Origin: Bacteroidaceae bacterium
GTDB lineage: Bacteria; Bacteroidota; Bacteroidia; Bacteroidales; Bacteroidaceae
Assembly (NCBI GenBank): GCA_017442185.1
Contig: JAFSAT010000024.1
Coordinates: 1-64,000 of the forward strand
Reading direction: 5' to 3'
DNA length: 64,000 bases
The notes below the pieces were generated by a model. It did no database searches. It was not told the origin of the DNA and saw only the letters and a list, made by a program, of their open reading frames with translations. Each line of letters starts with the position of its first letter. Positions within the stretch are counted from its first letter, which is position 1. Position numbers and translations under genes: made by a program. This document shows positions 41,853-52,791 of this stretch, piece by piece.

Positions 41853-44800
41853 TCCTTTTCTTTTTTGGCAAGGTTTGTAGATACGTATGTATATATGGCG
41901 GGTACAATGTACATGGTGAGTATGGTGGAGATAAGCATTCCTCCTACTACGGCTGTACCCATTGCTATGCGTCCGTTGCATCCTTCACCGGTTGCCAACA
42001 TCAGTGGCATCAATCCGAGTATGGTGGATGTGCTTGTCATGAGGATGGGGCGCAGACGTTGAACAGATGCCTCACGTATTGCCACACCCTTGTCGATGCC
42101 GTTGCGTTGACGTTGGTTGGCAAATTCTACTATAAGGATTCCGTTTTTTGCCACAAGACCTATGAGCATTATTATACCAATTTGGCTGTAAATGTTCATT
42201 GTTTGTCCGTCTATGCTCATGAAGATAAGTGCTCCACACACTGCGAGGGGCACTGTGAGCATTATAATGAATGGGTCTTTGAAGCTCTCGAACTGTGCGG
42301 CAAGTATCAAATAGATGAGCAGCAGGGCCAGACTGAATGCAAACATAAGGCTCGATGAACTTTCGCGGAACTCGCGTGAGTCGCCGGTGAGTGCGGTGCG
42401 GAATGTATCGTCGAGTGTGCTTTCGGCTATTTTATCCATCTCCTCCAGACCCTCGCCAATGGTTTTTCCCTCGGCAAGTCCGGCAGATATTGTGGCCGAG
42501 ACGAAGCGGTTGTAGCGATATAGCTTGGGCGGTGCAATACTTTCAATAAGATCTACAAGATTTTCAATCTGCACCATGTCGCCGTTGCTGTTGCGAACAT
42601 ATATGGCTTTCAGATTCGAGGGGGAATTGCGTTGCTGTCTGTTTATTTCGCCCACTATTTCGTATTGTTTGCCATTCAGGTATATGTAACCCATTCGCTG
42701 TCCGCTGAGACCGTATTGCAGTGTTTGTGCAATATCGTTGGTGCTTACGCCCATCACATTGGCTTTTTCGCGATTTATGTCTATTCTTAATTCTGGTTTG
42801 CTGAATTTAAGATTTACGTCGGCCATTTGGAATGTGGGGTTGTCGTATACTTTGTTCAAGAATTCCGGCAGTATCTCTTGCAGTTTTTCGATACTTGCTG
42901 CTTGAATAACATACTGAACGGGCATGCCGCCTCTGCGTCCTCCGAAAGTGGCCTGTTGTTGAACGAATGCTCTTGCATCGGTTTTGCTTCTTATGGCTTT
43001 TGACAGTTTTTCGGCTACTTCCATCTGTGAGTAGTTGCGCTTGTTTATGTCTTTTAATGTTATTTGCACGTTACCCGAGCCGCTTGATACACGTGCGGTG
43101 ATGAAGGCTGCATCGGGGACTATGGAGTCGGCCAAACGATTTATATCCTCTGTGTAGTCGCGCATATATTCGTATGTGACACCCTCGGCACCCATTGTGC
43201 GTATGGTGATGCTTGAACGGTCTTCGAGCGGTGCCATCTCCGATGGGATTGAGCTCCACATCCACACACAACCAACAAGTGATATTACCATTATTATGAT
43301 GGAGATGTAGCGATGTTGAAGAATATAGTCGAGACTTATCGCATAGTATCTGTTAAGGCCGTTGAAGAATGGTTCGGTCTTGCGATAGAACCAGCCTTGC
43401 TTGCTGCGGCGTTTGAGTAGCTTTGTGGCAAGCATGGGGGTTATTGTGAGTGCTGCGAACGACGAGATTATAACGCATCCGGCAACAACGAAACTGAATT
43501 CTCGGAACAGGCGTCCTGTGCTTCCCTCCATAAACACAATGGGGAGGAATACGGCCAACAGTGTGATGGTGGTGGAGATTACTGCAAAGAATATCTCCTT
43601 GGCTCCTTCGATTCCTGCTGCGCGGGGACGCATCCCTCGTTCTATGCGTATGTATATGTTCTCTGTCATAACAATGGCATCGTCAACCACAAGACCCACT
43701 GAGAGCACTATGGCAAGCATCGACAGTACGTTTATCGAGAAGTCGAGTACATACATGAAAAAGAATGCACCGATGAGTGACACGGGTATCACAATGCACG
43801 GAACAAGTGTAACGCGCCAGTCGCGAAGAAACAGGAAAATTATTATGATAACAAGTATGAATGCCTCATATACGGTGTTTTTCACTTCGTTTATCGAGGC
43901 GCGAATGAATTTTGTATTATCGAATCCGTAGCTGTATGTAATGTCGTCGGGGAGGTCTTTTTTCATCTTCTCCATACGCTCATATACGGCTTCGGCAATG
44001 TTTATGTGGTTGGCTCCCGGTTGGGGTACAACTACTACGCCTACCATTGGCACGCCGTTCATTTTCATGTAGCTTTTCAGGTCGCGTGCGCTCAGCTCTG
44101 CGCGTCCTATGTCGCTGAAGCGTACTATTCTGCCGTTGTTCTCTTTTATTATCAGGTTGTTGAACTCTTCGGTGGTTGTCATAAGACCGAGTGTTCGTAT
44201 ATCAAGCTCGATGTTGTCGCCCTCGATGCTGCCCGAGGGTAGTTCTACATTCTCTTTTCCAAGGGTGTTTTTTATGTCCATGGGGGTTATTCCGTAGCCT
44301 GACATTTTTGCGGGGTCGAGCCACAAGCGCATGCAGTAGCGTTTTTCGCCCCAAATGGACACGCTGCTTACCTCTGGAATCGTTTGGAGTTGTTCTTTTA
44401 CGGTGAGGTCGGCTATTTCGCTTATCTCAAGGAGTGAGCGTTTGTCGCTTTGTATGGCAACCATGAGAATAGGCATTGCATCGGCGTCAGCTTTTGATAC
44501 GGTGGGAGGGTCGCAGTCACGTGGCAGATAGCGTTGTGCGCGTGACACTTTGTCGCGAACGTCGTTGGCGGCTGTCTCAAGATCCACAGAAAGTTCAAAT
44601 TCTACGGTGATGCGGCTGCTGCCTTGTTGGCTGACGCTGGTGAGTGAGCGTATGCCGGGAATTCCGTTTATATTCTGTTCAAGCGGTTCTGTTATCTGGT
44701 TCTCTATGACGTCGGCGTTGGCGCCTGCGTAGGAACATGACACCGAGATGATGGGGTTGTCCACCGAGGGGTATTCGCGAACGCCGAGGCTTATGTAACC

Positions 44801-44881
44801 TACAGCACCGAAGAGCAGTATGATAAGTGTGAGCACGGTGGCAAGTACCGGGCGACGTATACTTAGTTCTGATATATTCAT
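41849..44881 (-). CDS. RND efflux transporter, inner-membrane pump (AcrB/MexB type)
   Basis: The 1010-residue proton-driven pump has the RND arrangement: TM1, a large periplasmic loop, TM2-7, a second loop and TM8-12. The conserved acidic pair in TM4 is present (VGLVVDDAIVMTENIY), which is the proton relay. It opens with ISELSIRRPVLATVLTLIIL. It exports hydrophobic drugs, detergents or metabolites with the adaptor encoded 22 bp upstream and the coupled TolC channel. Substrate range is not predictable. Confidence 0.96.
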   Translation of the reverse strand: MNISELSIRRPVLATVLTLIILLFGAVGYISLGVREYPSVDNPIISVSCSYAGANADVIENQITEPLEQNINGIPGIRSLTSVSQQGSSRITVEFELSVDLETAANDVRDKVSRAQRYLPRDCDPPTVSKADADAMPILMVAIQSDKRSLLEISEIADLTVKEQLQTIPEVSSVSIWGEKRYCMRLWLDPAKMSGYGITPMDIKNTLGKENVELPSGSIEGDNIELDIRTLGLMTTTEEFNNLIIKENNGRIVRFSDIGRAELSARDLKSYMKMNGVPMVGVVVVPQPGANHINIAEAVYERMEKMKKDLPDDITYSYGFDNTKFIRASINEVKNTVYEAFILVIIIIFLFLRDWRVTLVPCIVIPVSLIGAFFFMYVLDFSINVLSMLAIVLSVGLVVDDAIVMTENIYIRIERGMRPRAAGIEGAKEIFFAVISTTITLLAVFLPIVFMEGSTGRLFREFSFVVAGCVIISSFAALTITPMLATKLLKRRSKQGWFYRKTEPFFNGLNRYYAISLDYILQHRYISIIIMVISLVGCVWMWSSIPSEMAPLEDRSSITIRTMGAEGVTYEYMRDYTEDINRLADSIVPDAAFITARVSSGSGNVQITLKDINKRNYSQMEVAEKLSKAIRSKTDARAFVQQQATFGGRRGGMPVQYVIQAASIEKLQEILPEFLNKVYDNPTFQMADVNLKFSKPELRIDINREKANVMGVSTNDIAQTLQYGLSGQRMGYIYLNGKQYEIVGEINRQQRNSPSNLKAIYVRNSNGDMVQIENLVDLIESIAPPKLYRYNRFVSATISAGLAEGKTIGEGLEEMDKIAESTLDDTFRTALTGDSREFRESSSSLMFAFSLALLLIYLILAAQFESFKDPFIIMLTVPLAVCGALIFMSIDGQTMNIYSQIGIIMLIGLVAKNGILIVEFANQRQRNGIDKGVAIREASVQRLRPILMTSTSTILGLMPLMLATGEGCNGRIAMGTAVVGGMLISTILTMYIVPAIYTYVSTNLAKKEKE

Positions 44882-44903
44882 ACTCTTTTCTGCTTAATGT
44901 TTT

Positions 44904-45980
44904 TTAGTTTACACTGTCGAGAGTAACACGCTGCCCCATGCGTAACTGCATAGTGCCGCTGGTGATTACGGTGTCTCCTATTTCCAGTCCTTTGACCACC
45001 TGAACGCGCGACTCTGTGCGCAGACCTTTTATTATTTCAACGGGTTGTACTTTTCCGCTTTTGTATAGGAACACTTTGTCGATACCCATCTCTGATACTA
45101 TGGCTTCGCTGGGTACGGACATAGCATTGTCGTATGTTTGTGTGGTGAGTGTCATGTTTACGAAGCGTCCGGGGTACATTTCGCCGTCGCTGTTGTCGTA
45201 CAGGGCACGAACGGTGAATGTGCGGGTCTCTTTGTCTACTCGGGAGTCAAAGGCGTATACCTTTGCTATGCGCTCTTCGAGGTCGCCGACGGCAAAGAAC
45301 TTTATTATTGTACCCTCTTTAAGAGTTCCTGCATGGTGCTCTGATATTGCAAATTCAAGTTTCAGAGGATTTGTTTTTGTAAGTTTTGCCACTGTGGTGG
45401 TGGGTGATGCGTAGCTTCCGACGCTCATTTGTCGCAATCCGATGATTCCGCTGAATGGGGCACGAAGTTCTGTTTGTGATATTTTGGCCTTTACTCCGTC
45501 TATTTCGGCGCGTAGTATGGCAAGGCTTGTTTGTGCCTCTTGAAATGCTTCTTTGCTCACGGCCTCTTTCTCGAGAAGTACATTCTGGCGGTGCATACGG
45601 TCGGTATATAGTTTGAGCTGCGACTCTAATTTGCGTAGCTCTGCTTGAAGTGGTGCGTCGTTTATCTTTGCAAGCAATTCGCCTTTCTCAACACGCGAAC
45701 CCTCTTTGAAGAATATGTCGGTTATCTTACCCGATGTCTCGAATGATAAGTCAACCTCTTCGTCGGGAATTATGCTTCCGCTAACAGGAAATTCATCTGA
45801 TATTGATGACTCTTTGATTATCACAGCTCTTACATTGAGGTCTTTACTCTGTTTTCCTTTTGTTTGCACCGGTGTTTTTTCGAGCTCTTCATTTACCTTC
45901 GGGGTGAATGTGTTTATGCCCATGATTATTGCTCCTATGGCAATTGCGGCAACTATTCCCCATTTAACGAATTTGTTCAT
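44904..45980 (-). CDS. RND periplasmic adaptor (membrane fusion protein)
   Basis: The 358-residue adaptor has an N-terminal membrane segment (GIVAAIAIGAIIMGINTF) and half lipoyl motifs around a short alpha-hairpin: SFETSGKITDIFFKEGSRV with KGELLAKI, then LRAPFSGIIGLRQMSVGSY. Beta-barrel and membrane-proximal domains follow. It links pump and outer-membrane channel. It is the first gene of the operon; I could not find a good consensus promoter in the 98 bp upstream. Confidence 0.94.
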   Translation of the reverse strand: MNKFVKWGIVAAIAIGAIIMGINTFTPKVNEELEKTPVQTKGKQSKDLNVRAVIIKESSISDEFPVSGSIIPDEEVDLSFETSGKITDIFFKEGSRVEKGELLAKINDAPLQAELRKLESQLKLYTDRMHRQNVLLEKEAVSKEAFQEAQTSLAILRAEIDGVKAKISQTELRAPFSGIIGLRQMSVGSYASPTTTVAKLTKTNPLKLEFAISEHHAGTLKEGTIIKFFAVGDLEERIAKVYAFDSRVDKETRTFTVRALYDNSDGEMYPGRFVNMTLTTQTYDNAMSVPSEAIVSEMGIDKVFLYKSGKVQPVEIIKGLRTESRVQVVKGLEIGDTVITSGTMQLRMGQRVTLDSVN

Positions 45981-46078
45981 CCTGTTTATTGTTTTTTGTT
46001 TATATTGACAGATAATATTATTTGACTGTTTTTTTTGCGTATGGTTTAGATGGTGGTTGAATTTATATTGTTTGCCTC

Positions 46079-46930
46079 CTATGTGGGTGTGTGGCTTTTT
46101 TGTGCTTTTATCATTCTGTCGTTGTCGGCAAAGTCTTTGCGCAGTTCTATGTTGCAGTATCCTAAGGTTTTTAGCAGTTGTACCGTGTCGTCTCCGTGTG
46201 CGCGGTTTATCTCAAAAAACAGTTTTCCTCCGCTGCGCAACATGGTTTGTGCTTTTTGCGCTATTGTACGATAGAAAATGAGTGGGTCGCTGTCCGGAAC
46301 AAAGAGTGCGATATGTGGCTCCCAACGGAGCACGTTTGGCTCAATGCTGCTTTTTTCGCTCTCTTTTATGTAGGGTGGATTGCTTACTATAATGTCGAAC
46401 TTTTCATTTTCGATGGGTGTGTATGTGAGTATGTTGCATTGCTCTAAGTGTATGTTTACAGAATTTGCAATGCAGTTTTTTTGTGCTGTTGCAAGTGCGG
46501 CGTCGGAAATGTCCCATGCTGTAATTTTGCAATCCGGCATATTATGTGCTATTGCAATGGCTATGCAGCCGCTTCCGGTGCCTATGTCTAATATTTTTGC
46601 ACCCTGTGGTGTCTCTTTTATTATCCACGAGACAAGTTCTTGTGTCTCGGGGCGTGGAATGAGCACTGAATTGTTTACGGCAAAGTTCAGTCCGCAGAAT
46701 CTTTCACAGCCGAGAATGTGCTGTATCGGTTCATATTCTTGCAGGCGGCGCAGTGTCTCATCCAGCTTATCTTCTTGTTGTGGGGTCAGTGCAACAGGGT
46801 CTTTTAAAAAATATGTATATTCTTTTATACCTAAGATTTCGGTGGATATTATACGGCTTAGTGCCTTCACCTCCTCTGAGGGGTAGTGACGGCATAATTT
46901 CTCGCGTATTTTTGAATTTATCTTAAGCAT
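46079..46930 (-). CDS. prmC: Peptide chain release factor N5-glutamine methyltransferase
   Basis: PrmC methylates the glutamine of the GGQ motif of release factors 1 and 2. The 283-residue protein has the SAM-binding motif ILDIGTGSGCIAIAIA and the catalytic NPPY motif (SNPPYIKESE). The N-terminal helical domain is present. It overlaps the HAD phosphatase gene stop by 8 bp and is the last gene in that group. Confidence 0.95.
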   Translation of the reverse strand: MLKINSKIREKLCRHYPSEEVKALSRIISTEILGIKEYTYFLKDPVALTPQQEDKLDETLRRLQEYEPIQHILGCERFCGLNFAVNNSVLIPRPETQELVSWIIKETPQGAKILDIGTGSGCIAIAIAHNMPDCKITAWDISDAALATAQKNCIANSVNIHLEQCNILTYTPIENEKFDIIVSNPPYIKESEKSSIEPNVLRWEPHIALFVPDSDPLIFYRTIAQKAQTMLRSGGKLFFEINRAHGDDTVQLLKTLGYCNIELRKDFADNDRMIKAQKSHTPT

Positions 46931-47666
46931 GGGTTGCTGTCAGTGTTTTATATAGTTCGTCCCATGTGTCGTGCAGAGCCTGCATCGAGGGGTAGACTAT
47001 GCTTGCTCCGGCTTCGGATAGTATTTCCTCTTTCAGCGGCCCGGTGTTTACTGCTATGGTGAAAAGGCCTGCTGCCACTCCTGCTGTTACTCCAAGCGGT
47101 GCATTCTCTATCACGATTGCTTCGTTGGGGTTCAGATTGCCTTTTGAAAGTGCCAGCAGATAGGGGTCGGGAAAGGGCTTGCCGCGCTTTACATTGAAGC
47201 TGGTTATTATGTGTGCCGGATTGAATATTCCCGGGAAATTCTCTTGGATGCGGTCGAGAAGGGTTGGTGTGCCCGAGCCGGTTACAATCATCGGGGTCAA
47301 CCCGTATTCTTTTACTTTTTGGAGCAGTTCATAAGCGCTTTCCATGCGTGGGGTTGGAGGATAGGTGGCAAAGATGTCGCATTTTTCTTTACATAGCGCG
47401 TCTATCAGCTCTTGTGTGGCGGGATGTCCGAACTGTGCAATGCTGGCGGTGTTTATTGTATCGGCACCTGTGCGTCCTTCGTTCATGTATACATCTTCTT
47501 TACTGAAGTTGAAGCCGGCATTTGTCATTACCTGTGACCATGCTTCTGCATGGTAGGGCATGGAATTGAAGAGTACTCCGTCCATGTCGAACAATACAGC
47601 ACGCAACTGCAAGGCATTGTGGCCTTGCAGTTGCAGATATTGTTTGAGTTTGTCGTCGTTTGTCAT
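46923..47666 (-). CDS. HAD family hydrolase (beta-phosphoglucomutase-like)
   Basis: The 247-residue protein has the four HAD motifs: DMDGVLFNS (nucleophile and acid/base Asp), VTGSGTPTLL, a Lys in RGKPFPDP and the Asn/acidic region in VIENAPLGVTAG. The cap resembles beta-phosphoglucomutase/phosphatase types. Substrate is unknown. I start at MTNDDKLK (47666), one base after the pgi stop; the longer frame would begin inside pgi. It overlaps prmC downstream. Confidence 0.87.
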   Translation of the reverse strand: MTNDDKLKQYLQLQGHNALQLRAVLFDMDGVLFNSMPYHAEAWSQVMTNAGFNFSKEDVYMNEGRTGADTINTASIAQFGHPATQELIDALCKEKCDIFATYPPTPRMESAYELLQKVKEYGLTPMIVTGSGTPTLLDRIQENFPGIFNPAHIITSFNVKRGKPFPDPYLLALSKGNLNPNEAIVIENAPLGVTAGVAAGLFTIAVNTGPLKEEILSEAGASIVYPSMQALHDTWDELYKTLTATHA

Positions 47667-47667
47667 A

Positions 47668-49008
47668 TCAGAGTCTTGCGCGTATAGCTTTACTCTCTTC
47701 TTCGTAGCCGGGCTTGTCAAGAAGGGCAAACATATTCTTTTTGTATGCTTCAACGCCCGGTTGGTTGAAGGGGTTCACATCGAGCACGTAGCCGCTGATG
47801 CCGCATGCTATTTCAAAGAAGTATATCAATTGTCCTATGTAATATTCGTTGAGCACGGGGATGCTGATGCGCATGTTGGGAACACCGCCGTCGACATGTG
47901 CCAACTGTGTGCCAAGCTCGGCCATCTTGTTTACTTCGTCGACGTGCTTTCCGGCAAGAAAGTTAAGACCGTCGAGGTTCTCCGTGTCTGTGGGAACGGT
48001 GAGCGAACTGTTGGGTGTCTCTACCGAGAGTACTGTTTCGAATATGGTGCGTTCGCCGTCTTGTATCCATTGTCCCATGGAGTGAAGGTCGGTGGTGAAG
48101 TCTACCGATGCGGGGAATATACCTTTGTGGTCTTTACCCTCTGATTCGCCATAGAGCTGTTTCCACCACTCTGAGGTGAAATGTAGTTTTGGTTGATAGT
48201 TTACAAGTATCTCAATCTTTTTGCCATCGGCATACAGTGCGTTGCGTGTGGCTGCATACATGGCTGCAATGTTCTCTTCAAAAGGTACTGTGGGTGCGCA
48301 ATCTTTTTCCATTTGCTGTGCGCCACTGACGAGTGCTTCGATGTCGAAACCTGCCACTGCAATAGGCAGAAGACCAACCGGGGTGAGCACCGAGAAGCGG
48401 CCGCCTACATTGTCGGGAATGATGAAACTTTTATAGCCCTCTTTGTCGGCTGTGACACGTGCTGCACCTTTTACGGCGTCGGTGATGGCTACAATTACTT
48501 TGCTTGCCTGTTCCTTGCCCCATTGCTCCTCGCATTGTTTCTTGAGCAGACGGAAGGCGAGTGCTGTCTCTGTTGTTGTTCCTGACTTTGAGATATTTAT
48601 AACGCCGAATTTTTTGCCTTTGAGGTATGCCATAAGTTCGCTCAGATAGTCCTCGCTTATATTGTGGCCTGCAAATATCACTCGTGGCCCGTTTGCGGGC
48701 AGAAGCGATGCAAAGTTGTTGCTGAGTGCTTCAATAACGGCACGTGCGCCCAAATAGCTGCCGCCGATGCCTGCCACAACCACAACTTCGCACATGTCGC
48801 GCAGCACTTGTGCAGTTGCTTTAAGGTCGGCTAAGTGTTCGCTTGTTATTGATGACGGCAAATGAAGCCAGCCTAAAAAATCGTTACCCGGGAGTGTTCC
48901 CTCTTCAAGGGCCTTCTGTGCAGCCTCGACACGGGGCTTTAGAGCGATAATCTGTTCTTTTGTTACAAAGCCTGTGACTTTGTCGATGTTCAGTGAAATG
49001 TTCTTCAT
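47668..49008 (-). CDS. pgi: Glucose-6-phosphate isomerase
   Basis: Pgi interconverts glucose 6-phosphate and fructose 6-phosphate. The 446-residue protein is the shorter bacterial form. It has [14 protein letters not shown], the sugar-phosphate site [18 protein letters not shown] and [15 protein letters not shown]. With pfp 15 kb away and the glycogen operon, it shows a complete upper-glycolysis tool set. It is 21 bp downstream of gpsA. Confidence 0.97.
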   Translation of the reverse strand: MKNISLNIDKVTGFVTKEQIIALKPRVEAAQKALEEGTLPGNDFLGWLHLPSSITSEHLADLKATAQVLRDMCEVVVVAGIGGSYLGARAVIEALSNNFASLLPANGPRVIFAGHNISEDYLSELMAYLKGKKFGVINISKSGTTTETALAFRLLKKQCEEQWGKEQASKVIVAITDAVKGAARVTADKEGYKSFIIPDNVGGRFSVLTPVGLLPIAVAGFDIEALVSGAQQMEKDCAPTVPFEENIAAMYAATRNALYADGKKIEILVNYQPKLHFTSEWWKQLYGESEGKDHKGIFPASVDFTTDLHSMGQWIQDGERTIFETVLSVETPNSSLTVPTDTENLDGLNFLAGKHVDEVNKMAELGTQLAHVDGGVPNMRISIPVLNEYYIGQLIYFFEIACGISGYVLDVNPFNQPGVEAYKKNMFALLDKPGYEEESKAIRARL

Positions 49009-49029
49009 TTTATTTTTGTTTTATTGTTT

Positions 49030-50028
49030 TTATTTGAATGAGTCGGTGAGCAATTTTATCTCTATTACTGGTGATATATGCTCGTAGAGTATATTGTAAA
49101 CGGCATCTATTATGGGGGTGTTCACACGATAGTGTTCGTTTATCTCCTTTATACATTTTGCGGCGTAGTAGCCCTCTGCTATCATCTCCATTTCAATCTG
49201 TGCGCTCTTTACGGAGTATCCGCGGCCTATCATGGTGCCGAATACTCGGTTGCGGCTGAAATTTGAGTAGCCTGTTACAAGAAGGTCGCCCAAATATACG
49301 CTGTCGTTTATTGTGCGCTCTATTGGATGAACTACGTTTATGAAGCGGTTCATCTCTATCACGGCATTCGACATAAGCACTGCTTGAAAATTATCGCCGT
49401 ATTTGAGTCCGTTGCAAATTCCGGTGGCAATGGCATAGATGTTTTTAAGCACAGAGCCATACTCGATGCCGACAACGTCGTCGCTCACCGAGGTTTTTAC
49501 AAAGCTGTTTGCTATTTTTTTTGCAAATTGCGATGCGTGATGTATGCTTGAGCATCCCACCGTCAGGTATGAGAGGCGTTCAAGTGCAACCTCTTCGGCA
49601 TGGCAGGGACCTGCTATCACTGCGATATTCTCATAAGGCACATGGTATTCTTTGTGAAAATATTCCGATATGATGAGGTTTTCGTCGGGAACTATTCCTT
49701 TTATGGCATTTACTATGAATTTGTCCGAAAGGTCTTCTTTCAGTTTCTTCAAATGGCTCTTTAGGTAGGGTGAGGGTGTCACGAATACCAATATGTCCGA
49801 CTCTTTTACTATCTTGTTGATGTTCGACGAGAAGTTTATTCTGTTTGTGTCGAATTTTACGGATGACAGATAGGCCGGGTTGTGTCCCAGACGCTTGAAT
49901 TCTTCTATACGGTCGTCGCGTCTGATGTACCAATTCAGTGTCTCTACATTGCTCAGCAATATCTTGGCGATGGCTGTTGCCCAGCTGCCGCCTCCCATTA
50001 TTGCAACTTGTTTGTTTGATAATTCCAT
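49030..50028 (-). CDS. gpsA: Glycerol-3-phosphate dehydrogenase [NAD(P)+]
   Basis: The enzyme makes sn-glycerol 3-phosphate from dihydroxyacetone phosphate for phospholipid synthesis. The 332-residue protein has the Rossmann motif MGGGSWATAIAKIL, the catalytic-lysine region (GIEYGSVLKNIYAIATGI) and GDLLVTGYSNFSRNR. It lies 31 bp downstream of lysS and upstream of pgi on the minus strand. Confidence 0.95.
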   Translation of the reverse strand: MELSNKQVAIMGGGSWATAIAKILLSNVETLNWYIRRDDRIEEFKRLGHNPAYLSSVKFDTNRINFSSNINKIVKESDILVFVTPSPYLKSHLKKLKEDLSDKFIVNAIKGIVPDENLIISEYFHKEYHVPYENIAVIAGPCHAEEVALERLSYLTVGCSSIHHASQFAKKIANSFVKTSVSDDVVGIEYGSVLKNIYAIATGICNGLKYGDNFQAVLMSNAVIEMNRFINVVHPIERTINDSVYLGDLLVTGYSNFSRNRVFGTMIGRGYSVKSAQIEMEMIAEGYYAAKCIKEINEHYRVNTPIIDAVYNILYEHISPVIEIKLLTDSFK

Positions 50029-50059
50029 AGTGTGATATTTTGGAACTGCTTCGTAGGGG

Positions 50060-51787
50060 TTATCCTATTTTTTCTATCCATGCGGCTACTTCGTTCACCG
50101 AGGGATTTGTGTAGTTCAGTTTGTATTTTTTGTTGATACCTCCAATCTCTTGTTGTATCTTTTGAGGATTGCCGCCTTTGAGGTCGGCTACAAGGTTGTA
50201 GCCTGCTTTTTGCAGCACGGGTACCCACTCTTCGGGTACTCCTATGGCTGTGTATGCCGATACTGCGTCTTTGGGGATGCGTTTTTCGGGGCGCATCTGT
50301 GGGAAGAACAGCACTTCTTGTATTGCTGCTTGTCCTGTGAGAAGCATTGCCAGGCGATCCATTCCTATGCCGACGCCCGATGTCGGGGGCATGCCATATT
50401 CGAGGGCGCGTACGAAGTCCTGGTCAATGAACATTGCTTCGTCGTCACCCTTTTCACTCAAACGTAACTGCTCTTGGAAACGTTCTGCTTGGTCTATGGG
50501 GTCGTTTAATTCGCTGTATGCGTTGCACAACTCTTTGCCGTTTACCATAAGCTCGAAGCGCTCGGTAAGGTCGGGGTTGTTGCGGTGGCGTTTAGTCAAA
50601 GGTGACATCTCAATGGGATAATCGGTGATGAAGGTGGGTTGTATGTAGTTACCCTCGCAGAATTCTCCGAATATTTCGTCGATGAGTTTGCCTTTGCCCA
50701 TTGTGTCGTCTACTTCCATCTTAAGCTCTTTGCAGATTGCAAATATCTCTTCTTCGCTTTTGCCGTTCAGGTCGTAGCCTGTAAATTCTTTTATTGCATC
50801 GAGCATGGTTACACGTTTGAAGGGGGCTTTGAAGCTGATTGTGTTGTCACCCACTTTTACGTCGGTGGTGCCGTTAACGTCGAGTGCTATCTTTTCGAGC
50901 ATATTTTCGATGAAGCGCATCATCCAATTGTAGTCTTTGTATGCTACGTATAGCTCCATGCAGGTAAATTCGGGGTTGTGTGTACGGTCCATTCCCTCGT
51001 TGCGGAAGTTTTTGGAGAATTCATATACTCCTTCGAATCCGCCGACAATAAGGCGTTTAAGGTATAGTTCGTTGGCTATTCGCAGATACAGAGGAATGTC
51101 GAGTGCATTGTGGTGTGTGATGAATGGGCGTGCGGCTGCTCCACCGGGAATGGATTGCAGCACGGGGGTCTCTACCTCCATATAACCGTGTGCGTTGAAA
51201 TATTCGCGCATCGAATTATACATTTTTGTTCGTTTTATGAAGATGTTTTTCACATCTTCGTTCACCACAAGGTCTACGTAACGCTGGCGGTAGCGTAGTT
51301 CCGGGTCTTCAAATTTATCGTATGCAACGCCGTCTTTGTATTTTACGATGGGAAGGGGGCGTATGCTTTTGGATAGTAGTGTAAGTTCTTTGGCGTGTAC
51401 GGTGATTTCGCCTGTTTGTGTGCGGAATACATAGCCTTTGATGCCTACAAAGTCTCCAATGTCGAGAAGACGCTTGAAAAGTACGTTGTATAGGTCTTTA
51501 TTCTCGCCGGGGCATAGCTCGTCGCGTGTTATGTATACTTGTATGCGTCCCTTTGAGTCTTGAATCTCGATGAATGATGCTTTGCCCATTATGCGACGGC
51601 TCATCATGCGTCCGGCAATGCACACTTGGCGAGGTTCTTCCTCGTCGTTGAATTCTTCGATGATGTTTACCGAGAATGCGTTTGTGGGATACTCGGCTGC
51701 GGGATAGGGCTCGATGCCCATATTACGTAGTTCGTTGAGTGCTTCGCGGCGCACAATTTCTTGTTCGCTAAGTTCTAATATATTCAT
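50060..51787 (-). CDS. lysS: Lysine--tRNA ligase (class II) with C-terminal extension
   Basis: The 575-residue class II synthetase contains an N-terminal OB-fold anticodon domain (about 55-150), motif 2 ([20 protein letters not shown]) and motif 3 ([19 protein letters not shown]). Most LysS proteins end soon after the FFPQMRPE stretch. Here about 65 more residues form a small helical domain ([19 protein letters not shown], then [12 protein letters not shown]) like helix-hairpin modules. This tail is seen in Bacteroidota relatives. Its role is unknown. Confidence 0.95.
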   Translation of the reverse strand: MNILELSEQEIVRREALNELRNMGIEPYPAAEYPTNAFSVNIIEEFNDEEEPRQVCIAGRMMSRRIMGKASFIEIQDSKGRIQVYITRDELCPGENKDLYNVLFKRLLDIGDFVGIKGYVFRTQTGEITVHAKELTLLSKSIRPLPIVKYKDGVAYDKFEDPELRYRQRYVDLVVNEDVKNIFIKRTKMYNSMREYFNAHGYMEVETPVLQSIPGGAAARPFITHHNALDIPLYLRIANELYLKRLIVGGFEGVYEFSKNFRNEGMDRTHNPEFTCMELYVAYKDYNWMMRFIENMLEKIALDVNGTTDVKVGDNTISFKAPFKRVTMLDAIKEFTGYDLNGKSEEEIFAICKELKMEVDDTMGKGKLIDEIFGEFCEGNYIQPTFITDYPIEMSPLTKRHRNNPDLTERFELMVNGKELCNAYSELNDPIDQAERFQEQLRLSEKGDDEAMFIDQDFVRALEYGMPPTSGVGIGMDRLAMLLTGQAAIQEVLFFPQMRPEKRIPKDAVSAYTAIGVPEEWVPVLQKAGYNLVADLKGGNPQKIQQEIGGINKKYKLNYTNPSVNEVAAWIEKIG

Positions 51788-51854
51788 TGTTCTATTTGTT
51801 TGTTTTTCTGATATTTTGAATTGCGTGGGTTGTTTGTGTGTGTGATTTTTCAGG

Positions 51855-52790
51855 TTATATGAGATTCCTGAAATAATCTATGGTGTTTTTCAAACCCTCT
51901 TCGAGCTTTATTGTCGGTTGCCATCCTCCAAGTTCTTTGTTGGCAAGGCTTATGTCGGGCTTGCGCTGACGTGGGTCGTCTTGCGGAAGCGGATGGAAAA
52001 TTATCTTTGATTTTGAATCGGTCAGCTCTATAATCTTTTTTGCAAGTTCGAGCATTGTGAACTCTCCGGGATTTCCTATGTTTACGGGGCCTGTGAATGT
52101 GTCGCGTGTCTCCATCATTCTTATCATGCCTTCAATCAAATCGTCAACATATTGAAAGCTGCGTGTTTGTCTTCCGTCTCCATATATTGTGATGTCTTCG
52201 TTACGCAGTGCCTGCACAATGAAGTTTGATACCACACGACCGTCGTTCATGCTCATGCGGGGGCCGTAGGTGTTGAAGATGCGTATTATTTTTATGCGTA
52301 TGTTGTTTTGTCTGTGGTAGTCCATGAAGAGTGTTTCGGCACAGCGCTTGCCTTCGTCGTAGCATGAGCGTATGCCTATGGGGTTTACATTGCCCCAGTA
52401 GCTTTCTATTTGGGGATGTATGTCGGGGTCGCCGTAGACTTCACTTGTGGATGCTTGCAGTATCTTGGCTCTTACCGATTTTGCAAGGCCGAGCATATTC
52501 ATTGAACCTATTACGCAGGTCTGTATGGTTTTTACGGGGTCATACTGGTAGTGTATGGGTGATGCGGGACAGGCGAGATTGTATATCTCGTCTACTTCGG
52601 CTGTGTAGGGCTTTGTTACATCGTGACGTACAAGCTCGAAGTGGTCGTTTCCTATGAGGTGACGTATGTTGTCTTTGCTGCCTGTGAAGTAGTTGTCGAG
52701 GCATATAACATCGTTCCCCTCATTGAGCAGTCGCTCGCAAAGGTGGGAACCGATGAATCCGGCTCCTCCTGTTACAAGTATTCGTTTCAT
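51855..52790 (-). CDS. UDP-glucuronic acid decarboxylase (UXS-type epimerase/dehydratase)
   Basis: The 311-residue short-chain dehydrogenase-type enzyme has [11 protein letters not shown] (residues 7-17) for NAD binding and the catalytic YxxxK in SCYDEGKRC. The motifs [12 protein letters not shown] and [16 protein letters not shown] are typical of UXS, which turns UDP-glucuronate into UDP-xylose. It would feed cell-surface polysaccharide synthesis. No capsule genes are next to it; it is upstream of lysS. An unusual inverted repeat precedes the start. Confidence 0.9.
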   Translation of the reverse strand: MKRILVTGGAGFIGSHLCERLLNEGNDVICLDNYFTGSKDNIRHLIGNDHFELVRHDVTKPYTAEVDEIYNLACPASPIHYQYDPVKTIQTCVIGSMNMLGLAKSVRAKILQASTSEVYGDPDIHPQIESYWGNVNPIGIRSCYDEGKRCAETLFMDYHRQNNIRIKIIRIFNTYGPRMSMNDGRVVSNFIVQALRNEDITIYGDGRQTRSFQYVDDLIEGMIRMMETRDTFTGPVNIGNPGEFTMLELAKKIIELTDSKSKIIFHPLPQDDPRQRKPDISLANKELGGWQPTIKLEEGLKNTIDYFRNLI

Positions 52791-52791
52791 T

